Notes: a model not told the origin generated them from the letters alone. 64,000 nt of DNA from Phocaeicola vulgatus (GCA_022009975.1 CP091733.1:1009001-1073000); one strand, 5' to 3'; shown: positions 47,191 through 56,974, numbered from the stretch's first letter. Numbers and translations: made by a program.

Positions 47191-48096
47191 TCAATCCCGT
47201 TGGCTCAGTATGTATTGCTTTATCTCTTCTTCTTGTTCCGGGTGGAACCACATGATTCCTTTGTCCCGTTTGAACCAAGTCATCTGTTTTCGGGCATACA
47301 CCCTGCTGTTTCGCTTTATTTTTTCTATGGCAGTATCCAAAGACCATTCTCCATCGAAGTAGGTGAAAAGTTCCTTGTAGCCTACGGTGTTCAGGGAATT
47401 ATATTGCCGGAAAGGATATACTCGTTTTGCCTCTTCCACCAATCCATCTGCAACCATTTGGTCAACACGCCGATTGATGCGGTCATACAACTCCTCGCGG
47501 TCACGCGTAAGTCCAACCTGTATGATTTTGAATGGACGATCTTTTTGCTTTTTTGTCCGGAACGACGAATAGGGAAGTCCCGTCTGCCTGCATATCTCTA
47601 TCGCATGGATGACCCGTTTGTAGTTGTTGATATCCACCTCTTCAAAATGTAACGGATCCACTTTTTTCAGTTCTTCCACAAAAGGAGCCAATCCTTTCTC
47701 CTCATATTCCTGCCACACTGCATCCCTGATTTCAGGACGGACAGTCGGGATATCATCTATTCCTTTAGTCACCGCATCAATATACATCATGCTTCCTCCT
47801 GTCATCAGGATAGAATCGTGGGTGGAGAATAACTTTTCACACGAAGCCAACACCTCTTGTTCGAATTGACTGGCACTGTAATAGTCCGTCAAGCTCAAAG
47901 TCCCCACGAAATAGTGGACAACTCTTTTCTGCTGTTCCGCGGTAGGTGCAGCCGTGCCGATAGGTAAGTCTTTATACAATTGCCTGGAATCGGCAGAGAG
48001 GATGGGGGAACCTATCCATTCTGCCAATCGAAGGCTTAATTCTGTTTTTCCTACTCCGGTAGGCCCCAGTAATACGATCAGAGACTTCATCGGCAT
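47191..48096 (-). CDS. miaA: tRNA dimethylallyltransferase
   Basis: Transfers a dimethylallyl group to A37 of tRNAs reading codons that begin with U. At 301 residues it shows the P-loop GPTGVGKTELS at about 11-21, the SADSRQLYKDLPIGTA motif, the IMTGGSMMYIDAV segment and the late YARKQMTWFKRD motif that grips tRNA. Its start overlaps the end of the upstream pRiA4b-type gene by a base, and mnmE follows after 53 bases, joining two anticodon-loop modification genes. Confidence 0.97.
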   Translation of the reverse strand: MPMKSLIVLLGPTGVGKTELSLRLAEWIGSPILSADSRQLYKDLPIGTAAPTAEQQKRVVHYFVGTLSLTDYYSASQFEQEVLASCEKLFSTHDSILMTGGSMMYIDAVTKGIDDIPTVRPEIRDAVWQEYEEKGLAPFVEELKKVDPLHFEEVDINNYKRVIHAIEICRQTGLPYSSFRTKKQKDRPFKIIQVGLTRDREELYDRINRRVDQMVADGLVEEAKRVYPFRQYNSLNTVGYKELFTYFDGEWSLDTAIEKIKRNSRVYARKQMTWFKRDKGIMWFHPEQEEEIKQYILSQRD

Positions 48097-48659
48097 TAAT
48101 AGCGGTCGTCATCATAAGGATTGTCAATTATCGAATCGCCTAATCCTTCAAATCCGTTTTTATCCAGTTCGTCAATGTCGTATTCAGAATCCCCGTAGAA
48201 ATCCTCGCTATAATCAGTTGAATTGTTTTGCTGGGCTTCAAAAGCGTCTAAAGGCATGATTTGCTGGGGAGCTTCCCCTTTGGACTTGGTGCAAACACCT
48301 TTATCCAAATCTTTGTTTGGGATGATTTCACGGAGTTCCATGAAGAAAGCGCGTTCGGTCATATAGTCAAAGACAAACATGAGCTTTTGGTGCTCGTCAA
48401 GCAGCAATTCGTCCAAATGGGTGCTGTCCATGACATAACAATCGACATCAGAAGAGGTGTCCATTTCAAGCAATGTGATTTCCGTCCGTTTGCTCCAATC
48501 ATCATCACATATAAAGAAAGATGTCATTTGGTCTTTCGTGTAGTGGACAGAGTCCAAAATGATGTCTTGCAATTCAAGGAAAGTGGCTTCGGAGCTTATT
48601 TGGATCTCCCTTTTGAAATCTTCCACTTCATCCGATAAAATTAGAAATCTATATACCAT
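48096..48659 (-). CDS. Plasmid pRiA4b ORF-3 / IS1096 TnpR-like family protein
   Basis: A 187-residue acidic protein of the PF07929 family (MVYRFLILSDEVEDFKREIQISSEATFLELQDIILDS opening, a beta-grasp-like fold). The C-terminal 50 residues are very acidic and Asn/Asp-rich (DYSEDFYGDSEYDIDELDKN), likely disordered. Despite the family name, nothing around it indicates an insertion sequence. It is co-encoded with miaA and mnmE, as in other Bacteroidales. Role unknown. Confidence 0.82.
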   Translation of the reverse strand: MVYRFLILSDEVEDFKREIQISSEATFLELQDIILDSVHYTKDQMTSFFICDDDWSKRTEITLLEMDTSSDVDCYVMDSTHLDELLLDEHQKLMFVFDYMTERAFFMELREIIPNKDLDKGVCTKSKGEAPQQIMPLDAFEAQQNNSTDYSEDFYGDSEYDIDELDKNGFEGLGDSIIDNPYDDDRY

Positions 48660-49071
48660 AGTTTAATTCTTTACGTTACGTTTTGTTTGTGGCTCAAAAG
48701 TAGTAAAAAATATCGAGATGCGATATACAATATTTTGGTAATTTTTCATCCCAACTCATCCTTGATGCGGATGCTTACGACATTTCCATCAAAAAGTTTG
48801 GCTGTTTTTTGATCCCTTGCCTTCAGCAGACAAAGTTTCGGTAAAAAAACTTACCGAAAGTATTACACTGTTTTTAACACTAATCTAATAGCAGCTCAAA
48901 TACTGCCATCCGACCTTTTTGCAAAAAGGTCGGATGCTTTTTACCAAAAGGTAGTATGCTTTTTGGAAAAAGCTCGTAACCTTTTTCCAGATTAGCTCAG
49001 ATGAAAACTTACCGAAGTATTAAATATGTTTTCATTATTTTAAATCGAAGCGTGCTTTTTTCAGCAAAAAC
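48660..49071. other. Non-coding region with palindromes upstream of the ncRNA
   Basis: About 410 bases with no gene. The left part should hold the promoter of the miaA operon. The right part contains the cluster of palindromes listed separately and ends at the ncRNA promoter. Confidence 0.5.
48834..48995. repeat. Cluster of palindromes (hairpin-rich element)
   Basis: In order: a stem of TTTCGGTAA with TTACCGAAA around 48836-48859; a perfect 28-base palindrome at 48908-48935 centred on GC (half-site ATCCGACCTTTTTG); ACC-AAAA-GGT at 48943-48952; GCTTTTTGGAAAAAGC near 48958-48973; and GGAAAAAG pairing with CTTTTTCC to 48993. ACTTACCGAA recurs again near 49007. Confidence 0.6.
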
Positions 49072-49102
49072 TTTGCACATCTAAAAATAAGTAGTATATT
49101 TG
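49072..49102 (+). promoter_or_regulatory. Full consensus Bacteroidetes promoter for the ncRNA
   Basis: TTTG at 49072-49075, 19 bases, then TATATTTG at 49095-49102. This fits the TTTG-N19-21-TAnnTTTG consensus exactly and predicts a start around 49108-49110. There is no start codon with a family-like gene behind it until cysQ, beyond a terminator. Confidence 0.8.
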
Positions 49103-49108
49103 CATTAC

Positions 49109-49352
49109 ATAATTGAAACGAGAGCTTAAAGAGTTAAGCCGCACTTGTTCGATTGGGAAACTCATCAAATTTTACCTAATTCCGAGACATAGCTTTTGCT
49201 GCCAATGGCGGGCCGCGCCCTTCGGGGTATGCTTCGCACGGCGGATTACAAAGGCGGCAAGGCACTCAAATCCTGTCATACGGAGTTTTGTTCATATCAC
49301 GGTGCGGCTTTTATATTATACGAAAGGACCATCCCAAGAGGATGGTCTTTTT
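49109..49352 (+). ncRNA. Candidate non-coding RNA of about 245 nt
   Basis: The stretch is bounded by an exact consensus promoter and a strong intrinsic terminator. The open frames that cross it run through the terminator and look like no known protein. The centre (about 49203-49262) is strikingly G+C-rich (GGCGGGCCGCGCCC) beside AT-rich flanks, as expected for a structured RNA. I could not match it to tmRNA, RNase P, SRP or 6S RNA by their usual signatures. It lies directly upstream of cysQ; a regulatory leader that reads through into the sulfate genes is an alternative. Confidence 0.55.
49327..49352 (+). terminator. Intrinsic terminator of the ncRNA
   Basis: GACCATCC at 49327-49334 and GGATGGTC at 49340-49347 form a perfect 8-bp stem with a 5-base loop, followed by TTTTT. 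It ends about 94 bases before the cysQ start. Confidence 0.9.
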
Positions 49353-49445
49353 GTGTAATGTTTTTTCTTTTTATGTACCTTTTGTTCCTGTTATGGATAT
49401 GAGCCATTCTTTGGCTCGCTTTGTCTCATAGTAATTTGGTAAGAC

Positions 49446-50261
49446 ATGAATTTTGTCAATTATTTATATATCGCTATTAGAGCCGCACTGGATGCCGGCA
49501 AATCCATTATGGATATTTATACAGACCCTGAAGCTGATTTTGAAATTGAGCGTAAGGCGGATAACTCACCGTTGACACGAGCAGATCGTGCCGCTAACCG
49601 TTTAATCGTGGCAGCCCTGTCGGTCACTCCTTTTCCTATTTTAAGTGAAGAAGAAAAGCATGCCCCTTATGAAGAGAGGGAGAAATGGACGACCCTTTGG
49701 GTGGTGGATCCATTGGATGGGACGAAAGAGTTTATTAAACGTAATGGAGAGTTCACCGTCAATATTGCCCTTGTGCATCAAGGTAACCCTGTGTTGGGGG
49801 TGATTTATGTGCCGGTGCGTAAAGAACTCTATTTTGCTGCTGACTCGATAGGTGCATATAAATTGGAAAATATAGATAGCGATTACCAACCTTCCATAGA
49901 TGAAATGAAATCGAAAGCAATGCGTTTGCCGATGGCGAAAGGGCATCAAGGGGTGGTCGTTGTCGCATCTCGTTCACACCAGTCCGAAGAGACGACCTAT
50001 TACATTGACACACTTCGCAAGAAAGGCCAACCGGTAACATTGATAAGCAGCGGAAGCAGCTTGAAAATTTGTTTGGTGGCAGAGGGGACAGCAGATGTCT
50101 ATCCTCGTTTTGCCCCGACTATGGAGTGGGATACTGCTGCTGGCCATGCTATCGCAAAAGCTTCTGGTTGCCAAGTGTTCCACATCGATGAGAAAACACC
50201 TTTGGTATATAACAAGAAAGATTTATTGAACCCCTGGTTTGTGGTAAAGCATGAGTCTTGA
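49446..50261 (+). CDS. cysQ: 3'(2'),5'-bisphosphate nucleotidase
   Basis: Removes the 3'-phosphate from PAP, the by-product left when PAPS gives up its sulfate. The 271-residue protein has the metal-binding motif WVVDPLDGTKEFI near residue 80 and the second metal site WDTAAGHAIAKASG near 228, typical of the inositol-monophosphatase superfamily CysQ branch. It overlaps the SLC13 permease start by 11 bases and opens a sulfate activation operon. Because a sulfotransferase is encoded downstream, PAP clearance fits the cluster well. Confidence 0.95.
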   Translation: MNFVNYLYIAIRAALDAGKSIMDIYTDPEADFEIERKADNSPLTRADRAANRLIVAALSVTPFPILSEEEKHAPYEEREKWTTLWVVDPLDGTKEFIKRNGEFTVNIALVHQGNPVLGVIYVPVRKELYFAADSIGAYKLENIDSDYQPSIDEMKSKAMRLPMAKGHQGVVVVASRSHQSEETTYYIDTLRKKGQPVTLISSGSSLKICLVAEGTADVYPRFAPTMEWDTAAGHAIAKASGCQVFHIDEKTPLVYNKKDLLNPWFVVKHES

Positions 50262-51802
50262 GATATTATTCGTGCTGTTAGTCCTTTTGGGGATGATTGT
50301 CGCCCTTGTCCTTGACAAGATGCGTCCGGGCATCATATTACTGAGTGCGACTGTCATGTTCTTGTGTACGGGGATTCTTTCCCCGACTGAAATGTTGGAG
50401 GGATTCAGCAACAAAGGAATGATTACGGTCGGAATGCTTTCTTGTGAGCGAGGGTATCCGCCAAAGTGGAGCATTGGGGCAATTGATAAAAAAGCTATTG
50501 CCGGAGGGGAAGACTACAGTGCTCAAAGCTCAATTCAGGATGCTACCCCCGATAGCATTCATATCCGCATTCCTGAACAACACGCCGGTAGTCGTTATCT
50601 TTGCACCGATTATAAAAAGATGGGCGGAATCCGTGCATTTGCCCGCAACCAAGTTCTTGATACCCCTTTCTTTTGTCACCATATTGGGCGGAATCTGTAC
50701 GCTTATCGGGACATCTACCAACCTGGTTGTCCATGGTATGATATTGGATGCCGGTTATGAAGGATTTACCATGTTTGAGTTGGGGAAAGTGGGCGTTTTT
50801 ATTGCCATAGCCGGAATTTTATACCTTTTTCTTTTTTCCAAGTACCTCTTGCCAGATGATAGGGCAGACAGGATACGGGAGGAAGATGATGAGCAGCAAT
50901 TGGGCAATCTGCACAAGGTAGAAGCTGTTTTGGGTGCTCGTTTCCCTGGTATCAACAAGACTTTGGGTGAGTTTAATTTTACCCGACATTACGGAGCGAT
51001 TGTCAAGGAGGTAATAAGTGGGGACAGGCGTTTCACGCATGATTTGGAACGGGTAAGGTTAAATGAGGGAGACACGTTGATCCTTTGGGCGGATGACTCT
51101 TTCATCCAAACATGGGGTGAATCAAGTGTGTTCTTGATGCTTGCCAACGGAAAAGAAAGCGAAGAACCCGTGTCAAAGAAGAAACGTTTATTGGCATTGG
51201 GATTATTGGTTGTCATGATTGCAGGGGCATCCATAGGGGAATTGCCAGCCGTGAAGGATATGTTGCCGGGCTTGAAATTAGATATGTTTTTCTTTGTATG
51301 CGTGACGACAGTCATTATGGCATGGACTAAAATATTCCCGGCAAAGAAGTACACGAAATATATATCTTGGGATATACTTATTACAATCGCCTGTGCTTTT
51401 GCGATTAGCCGGGCGATGGAGAATTCCGGTTTTGCATCGTTGATAGCTGCGAAGATAATCCGTCTGACAGACACATGGGGACCGTACGCCCTGTTGGCTA
51501 TTGTTTTTTTGATAACCAATTTATTTACAGAACTGATTACGAATAATGCAGCAGCAGCTTTGAGTTTTCCGGTAGCTCTGTCGGTTGCCTCCCAATTGGG
51601 CGTAGACCCCAAGCCCTTCTTCGTAGTGATATGCTTGGCTGCGTCTGCCAGTTTTAGTACGCCGATAGGTTATCAGACCAATTTGATAGTGCAGGGTGTC
51701 GGCGGGTATAAATTCATGGATTTTGTAAAAATAGGATTGCCTTTGAACATAATCACATTCACCATATCCGTCTTTGTCGTACCTCTGATATGGGAATTTT
51801 AA
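50251..51802 (+). CDS. SLC13-family permease with cytoplasmic TrkA-C domain, probable sulfate importer (frameshifted in this sequence)
   Basis: About 516 residues with 10-12 membrane helices. The first frame runs to GMITVGML; the second resumes FLVSEGIRQSGALGQLIKK after a change in the T run at 50438-50440 (two missing or one extra). Family motifs AFLNNTPVVVIFAPII and TIGTSTN-like LIGTSTNLVVHGM, and FTELITNNAAAALSFP with FSTPIGYQTNLIV near the end, mark the two inverted halves. A soluble regulator-like segment (about 210-290, VLGARFPGINKTLGEF) splits them. Its place between cysQ and cysC points to sulfate. Confidence 0.86.
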
Positions 51803-51814
51803 AAAGAAGAAGAA

Positions 51815-52447
51815 ATGGACACAATACAGAATAACGACCAGCCGTCGTCTCGTCCGGAGCATGTCTATCCGATTTTTGATAAAATGTTGTCTCGTTCTGC
51901 GAAAGAACAGCTTTTGGGGCAGAAAGGATTGATGGTTTGGTTTACAGGATTGAGCGGGTCAGGAAAAAGCACGTTGGCTGTGGCTTTGGAACGGGAGTTG
52001 CATCAACGTGGATTGTTATGCCGAATCTTGGATGGAGACAATATCCGTAGTGGAATCAATAATAATTTAGGCTTTTCCGCAGCTGACAGGGAAGAGAATA
52101 TCCGCCGTATAGCCGAGGTGGGCAAACTATTTGTTGATACTGGAATCATTACCCTTGCTGCGTTTATCAGTCCAGACGAAAAGATGCGTCAGATGGCAGC
52201 ATCCATCATAGGAAACGGGGATTTCTTGGAAGTGTATGTCAACACGCCCATAGAAGCTTGTGAGAAGAGGGATGTGAAAGGATTGTACGCTAAAGCCAGA
52301 AAAGGTGAAATCAAGAATTTCACAGGAGTATCGGCCCCTTTTGAAGTCCCCGAGAATCCAGATATATCAATTGATACTTCTGTAACCAGTTTGGAAGAGT
52401 CCGTGCAGGCACTTCTTTCAATTATTCTACCGAAAATAAAAATATAA
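51815..52447 (+). CDS. cysC: Adenylylsulfate (APS) kinase
   Basis: Phosphorylates APS to PAPS, the active sulfate donor. The 210-residue protein has the Walker A motif GLSGSGKST at about 45-53, the LDGDNIRSGIN motif, FSAADREENIRR and the ISPDEKMRQMA lid region, all diagnostic. A 20-residue N-terminal extension precedes the core. It lies 12 bases after the permease and 12 before cysD. Confidence 0.96.
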   Translation: MDTIQNNDQPSSRPEHVYPIFDKMLSRSAKEQLLGQKGLMVWFTGLSGSGKSTLAVALERELHQRGLLCRILDGDNIRSGINNNLGFSAADREENIRRIAEVGKLFVDTGIITLAAFISPDEKMRQMAASIIGNGDFLEVYVNTPIEACEKRDVKGLYAKARKGEIKNFTGVSAPFEVPENPDISIDTSVTSLEESVQALLSIILPKIKI

Positions 52448-52459
52448 ATACACATTAAT

Positions 52460-53368
52460 ATGTCTGATTACAAATTAAGCCATTTGCAGGAGTTGGAAGC
52501 TGAAGCTATTTATATCATTCGAGAAGTAGCGTCAGAATTTGAAAATCCCGTTATGCTTTATTCCATAGGAAAGGACTCGTCGGTGATGGTGCGACTTGCT
52601 GAAAAAGCGTTTGCACCTGGAAAAGTCCCTTTCCCCTTGATGCACATTGATTCGAAATGGAAATTCAAAGAAATGATCCAGTTCCGTGACGAATATGCGA
52701 AGAAATATGGTTGGAATCTGATTGTCGAGTCTAACATGGAAGCATTCAAAGCGGGAGTTGGCCCGTTTACGCATGGTAGCAAGGTCCATACCGACTTGAT
52801 GAAGACGCAGGCATTGTTGAACGCCCTTGCGAAATATAAGTTTGATGCGGCTTTTGGAGGGGCACGCCGAGACGAGGAGAAGAGCCGTGCCAAAGAACGT
52901 ATCTTCTCTTTCCGTGACAAATTCCAGCAATGGGACCCGAAGAACCAACGTCCGGAGTTGTGGGATATCTATAATACACGTGTCCATAAAGGGGAGAGCA
53001 TCCGTGTGTTCCCATTGTCAAACTGGACGGAATTGGATATCTGGCAATACATCCGCTTAGAGAACATTCCTATCGTCCCTCTTTATTTTGCCAAGGAACG
53101 TCCGATTGTTGAGATTGACGGTAATTTGATTATGGCAGATGATGACCGTTTGCCAGAGCAATACAGGGATAAGATACAGATGCGTAAAGTGCGTTTCCGT
53201 ACATTGGGCTGCTGGCCTTTGACAGGAGCTGTCGAGAGCGATGCGGACTCAATCGAGAAGATCGTGGAAGAGATGATGACTACGACCAAAAGCGAGCGCA
53301 CAACTCGTGTCATCGACTTTGACCAAGATGCAAGTATGGAACAAAAGAAACGTGAAGGCTATTTCTAA
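52460..53368 (+). CDS. cysD: Sulfate adenylyltransferase small subunit
   Basis: ATP-sulfurylase catalytic subunit that makes APS from sulfate and ATP, driven by the GTPase CysN. The 302 residues show the PP-loop motif YSIGKDSSVM near 34-43, HIDSKWKFKEM, GGARRDEEKSRAKER and the C-terminal RTLGCWPLTGAVES signature. Gene order cysQ-permease-cysC-cysD-cysN is consistent with one operon. Intact. Confidence 0.97.
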   Translation: MSDYKLSHLQELEAEAIYIIREVASEFENPVMLYSIGKDSSVMVRLAEKAFAPGKVPFPLMHIDSKWKFKEMIQFRDEYAKKYGWNLIVESNMEAFKAGVGPFTHGSKVHTDLMKTQALLNALAKYKFDAAFGGARRDEEKSRAKERIFSFRDKFQQWDPKNQRPELWDIYNTRVHKGESIRVFPLSNWTELDIWQYIRLENIPIVPLYFAKERPIVEIDGNLIMADDDRLPEQYRDKIQMRKVRFRTLGCWPLTGAVESDADSIEKIVEEMMTTTKSERTTRVIDFDQDASMEQKKREGYF

Positions 53369-53409
53369 TCTGCCGTTTCAGGTAATTTACGCTAAAGAAA
53401 CAAAATGTT

Positions 53410-54868
53410 ATGAGTATAGATAATCAATCAGTGGCAGACAGCAAGTTGTCGATTAAGGAATTTTTGGACAAAGATGAACAGAAGGATTTGCTGCGCTTTT
53501 TGACAGCCGGCTCGGTAGACGATGGAAAGTCTACTTTGATTGGACGTTTATTGTTTGATAGTAAGAAATTATATGAAGACCAGCTTGTCGCTCTCGAACG
53601 TGATAGTAAGAGGATAGGCAATGCGGGCGAGCATATCGATTACGCATTGCTGTTGGATGGATTGAAGGCAGAGCGTGAACAAGGCATCACTATTGATGTG
53701 GCGTATCGCTATTTCAGTACCAATAACCGTAAATTTATCATTGCGGATACTCCGGGGCATGAACAATACACACGCAATATGATAACAGGTGGCTCAACTG
53801 CCAACCTTGCTATTATCTTGGTGGATGCGCGCACCGGAGTCATTACGCAGACTCGCCGTCACACCTATTTGGTGTCTCTCTTGGGAATCCGCCACGTCGT
53901 GTTGGCAGTAAACAAGATGGACTTGGTGGACTTTGACAAGGCTGTGTTTGATAAGATTGTATCAGAATATATGGCTTTCGTCCAGCCGTTGAGCATCGAA
54001 GATATTACTTGCATCCCATTGTCGGCTTTGGATGGAGACAATGTGGTGACGAAAAGCGACCGCACTCCTTGGTATGAAGGACAATCATTGTTGGATTTCT
54101 TGGAGACAGTTCCTATTGACCGTGACCGCAATTATGTTGATTTCCGTTATCCGGTCCAGTATGTGCTTCGTCCTAATTTGAACTTCCGGGGTTTCTGTGG
54201 AAAGGTGGCAAGTGGTGTCATCCGCAAAGGTGATGAAGTCATGGCTCTTCCTTCCCGGAAGAGGTCGAAGGTGAAGAGCATTGTCACATACGAAGGTGAA
54301 TTGGAAGAGGCTTTCCCTCCTATGTGTGTGACTCTTACATTGGAAGATGAGATAGATGTGTCAAGAGGGGAGATGTTGGTTCATCCGGATAACCTGCCTT
54401 TCGAGAAACGTTGTTTCGAGTCTATGTTGGTGTGGATGGACGAGGAGCCTATGGACAAGGACAAACAGTTCTATTTGAAACAGACAACCAACACGACCCG
54501 TGCAAGGATTGATGCCATCCGTTACAAAGTGAATGTGAATACATTGGAGCATTCCAACGTGGAAGCCTTGCAACTTAATGAGATTGGTAAGGTCGTTATT
54601 TCGACCAACAAAGAGTTGTTTCGACCCTTATAAAGAGAACAAACAGACTGGTGCGTTTATTCTGATTGACCCAATCACCAACAATACTTCTGCTGTAGGT
54701 ATGATTTTGAATCCTTTGGACGACAAGCTGTTCAATGCGGAAGAAGAGGAAAGCGTCATTACGCTTAACTTGCCGGAATTGGGCATTGCTCCTGAGCAGT
54801 ATGAAGCGGTTGAGAAAGTATGTAAGGAGATTGAAAGAAGGGGAATAGAATTGCGTATCATTAAGTAA
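53410..54868 (+). CDS. cysN: Sulfate adenylyltransferase large subunit, GTPase (frameshifted in this sequence)
   Basis: Elongation-factor-like GTPase that powers ATP sulfurylase. G1 motif GSVDDGKST near residue 33, then DTPGHEQYTRNM, NKMDLVD and the beta-barrel domains 2 and 3 are clear. Near residue 405 the frame breaks at TTT 54619-54621 (one T too many or two missing): the first reads ELFRPL-stop, the second continues DPYKENKQTGAFILIDPITNNTSAVG to 54868, giving about 485 residues. Unlike some homologues it is not fused to CysC, which is encoded separately upstream. The break is very likely a sequencing error. Confidence 0.94.
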
Positions 54869-54877
54869 CTTTTCAGT

Positions 54878-55981
54878 ATGGGATTAATAGAATTCGACAA
54901 GTTGCCGATTAATACATTAGTGGGTGCAGATTGGCAGACATTTAAAAGAATAACCGAAGGACGGGAAGTAGGGGATGCGTATAAAAAGAAGTTTTTCCTT
55001 ACGAAATCGGTGTGTAGGCTGTTGAGCTTGTTGAAGCCGATAGAAGACCGTTGCTATGCGAAGGTTGCAGATACGCCAATCCAAACGGATCCATTGTTTA
55101 TTTTGGGTCATTGGCGTAGTGGAACTACATTTGTGCATAATGTGTTCGCATGTGACAAGCATTTCGGTTATACGACAACCTATCAAACAGTATTCCCCAA
55201 TTTGATGCTTTGGGGGCAGTCGTTCTTTAAGAAGAACATGTCTTTCCTGATGCCAGACCATCGCCCCACGGACAATATGGAGCTGAAGGTGGATTTGCCT
55301 CAGGAAGAGGAGTTTGCATTGTCGAATATGATGCCTTATACCTATTATAACTTCTGGTTTTATCCACAGCAGATGATGGAGTATTGCGACAAGTACTTGA
55401 TTTTTGACAAGATTACGGAAGAGGAGAGGAAGGCGTTTATGGATGCTTTCCGCAAACTGATACGAATTTCGCTCCTCAATACGAGTGGAACGCAATATTT
55501 GAGCAAGAACCCGCCTCACACCGGACGAGTAAAGACGTTGGTGGAGATGTTCCCGAATGCGAAGTTCATCTATCTCAAACGCAACCCTTATACGGTGTTT
55601 GAAAGTACGCGTAGCTTTTTCACCAATACAATTAAGCCATTGATGTTGCAGCCAATTTCAGATGAAGAGTTGATTCGGAACTTCGTGGAGGTTTACAAGC
55701 GTCTGTTTTATAAATTTGAAGAGGAGAAGCACCTGATTCCGGAAGGGAATTTAGTCGAACTGAAATTTGAGGAATTCGAGAAAGATGCGTTTGGCATGAC
55801 CGAAGATATCTATCGCCGATTAAACTTAGAGGGCTTTGAATCGTCAAAAGAGAGTATACAAGCCTATTTGGGGAAGAAGAAAGGCTATAAGAAGAACCAA
55901 TATAGGTATGAAGAATCTACAATCAAGACTGTAGAGGAAAATTGGGGAATGGCTCTGCAACAGTGGGGCTATTCGTTGTGA
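54878..55981 (+). CDS. PAPS-dependent sulfotransferase
   Basis: A 367-residue cytoplasmic sulfotransferase. The 5'-phosphosulfate loop is GHWRSGTTFVHN near 78-89 and the 3'-phosphate motif FIYLKRNPYTVFESTRSF near 228-245, both binding PAPS. It lies 9 bases after cysN and ends in TGATG shared with the next gene. The arrangement closely recalls the Bacteroides thetaiotaomicron cluster whose sulfotransferase BT_0416 was reported to sulfate cholesterol and other steroids. The same activity here is an inference from gene order and family; lipids or other alcohols are alternatives. Confidence 0.88.
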   Translation: MGLIEFDKLPINTLVGADWQTFKRITEGREVGDAYKKKFFLTKSVCRLLSLLKPIEDRCYAKVADTPIQTDPLFILGHWRSGTTFVHNVFACDKHFGYTTTYQTVFPNLMLWGQSFFKKNMSFLMPDHRPTDNMELKVDLPQEEEFALSNMMPYTYYNFWFYPQQMMEYCDKYLIFDKITEEERKAFMDAFRKLIRISLLNTSGTQYLSKNPPHTGRVKTLVEMFPNAKFIYLKRNPYTVFESTRSFFTNTIKPLMLQPISDEELIRNFVEVYKRLFYKFEEEKHLIPEGNLVELKFEEFEKDAFGMTEDIYRRLNLEGFESSKESIQAYLGKKKGYKKNQYRYEESTIKTVEENWGMALQQWGYSL

Positions 55982-56949
55982 TGCGAAAAAACAATAATAT
56001 GAAGTGGTTGAGATATACACTGTGTGTGCTGTATTGTACCTTTGGTTCATTGTCGGCACAAGAGACAGTCTCTTTTTTGTTTGGTGACATGGATTGCTGG
56101 GTAGTCCGGGAGATCCATGAATCTGCCATCATCGGCGGGCAGACTAAATATTTGTATGAAGTGGGTCCGACGGATACTGTCGTGGGGAATATTGCCTATA
56201 AAAACCGAGGTAATTCACCTTGGGCAAACTCCAACGTGATGGCAAAAGTGGCAGGCATTGTCAAGACGAATGTTTCCGTTTTTCCTGAAAAGCGTGGAAA
56301 TGGTTGGTGTGCCCGTATGGAAACGCGCATGGAAAAGGTGAAGGTGTTAGGTTTGGTTGACATTGAGGTTGTGGCTGCCGGATCTGTCTTTTTGGGTTCG
56401 GTGCATGAGCCGATTAAAGGGACTAAGAATCCTCAGAGTATGTTGCTGAGCGGCGTACCATTCACGAAACGGCCGAAAGCTTTGCAATTTGACTACAAAG
56501 TGAAGGTGATGCCCCAGCATACAAGGGTGCGCAGTACGGGTTTCAGCCGTAAAGGGACGGTGACAGGCCAGGATTCCGTGGCTGTGGTCCCTGCTCCTTC
56601 AAAAACGATGGGAAGACAAGTTAGGTAACGTCTACTCCAAACGTGTAGGAACAATGGTGCATCGTTTCTCCCATTCAAGCAATGGCTGGGTCAATGCCCA
56701 GTTGTTCCCTATCCTGTATGGGAATATCACCAAAAGACCGGAATATAAGTCTTATATGCGCATCCAAGTAGAAGAGCGTTACACCATGAACAGCAAAGGC
56801 GTGAGTGTCCCTATCCAAGAAATAGGCTGGGCTGATGAAGATGAAAAGCCTACCCACATGGTTCTTCAGTTCGTGTCAAGCCACGGCGGTGCATATATTG
56901 GATCACCGGGAAACACCTTTGGCTGGATAATGTGAAATTAGTATATTGA
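55981..56949 (+). CDS. PCMD-family secreted protein (two frameshifts in this sequence)
   Basis: About 322 residues once an extra C at 56589-56591 is removed and a T restored at 56928-56930. It has a signal peptide (MKWLRYTLCVLYCTFGSLSAQE; the start may instead be 55999) and a beta-sandwich domain of the putative carbohydrate metabolism (PCMD) family: NSNVMAKVAGIVKTNVSVFPEKRGNGW ... VAAGSVFLGSVHEP ... GVPFTKRPKALQFDYKVK ... GSPGNTFWLDNVKLVY. It is coupled to the sulfotransferase by a TGATG overlap. Function is unknown; it is probably periplasmic or on the cell surface. Confidence 0.78.
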
Positions 56950-56974
56950 GATTCGGTAACTCAAAACAAAAGAA

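Noticed and set aside
48096..48659. Possible insertion sequence, from the IS1096 TnpR-like family name
   Set aside because: No transposase, terminal inverted repeats or target duplication is visible; it is embedded in the miaA-mnmE gene run.
49113..49402. Small open frames across the ncRNA region
   Set aside because: They run through a strong terminator, have no family-like features and overlap each other in different frames.
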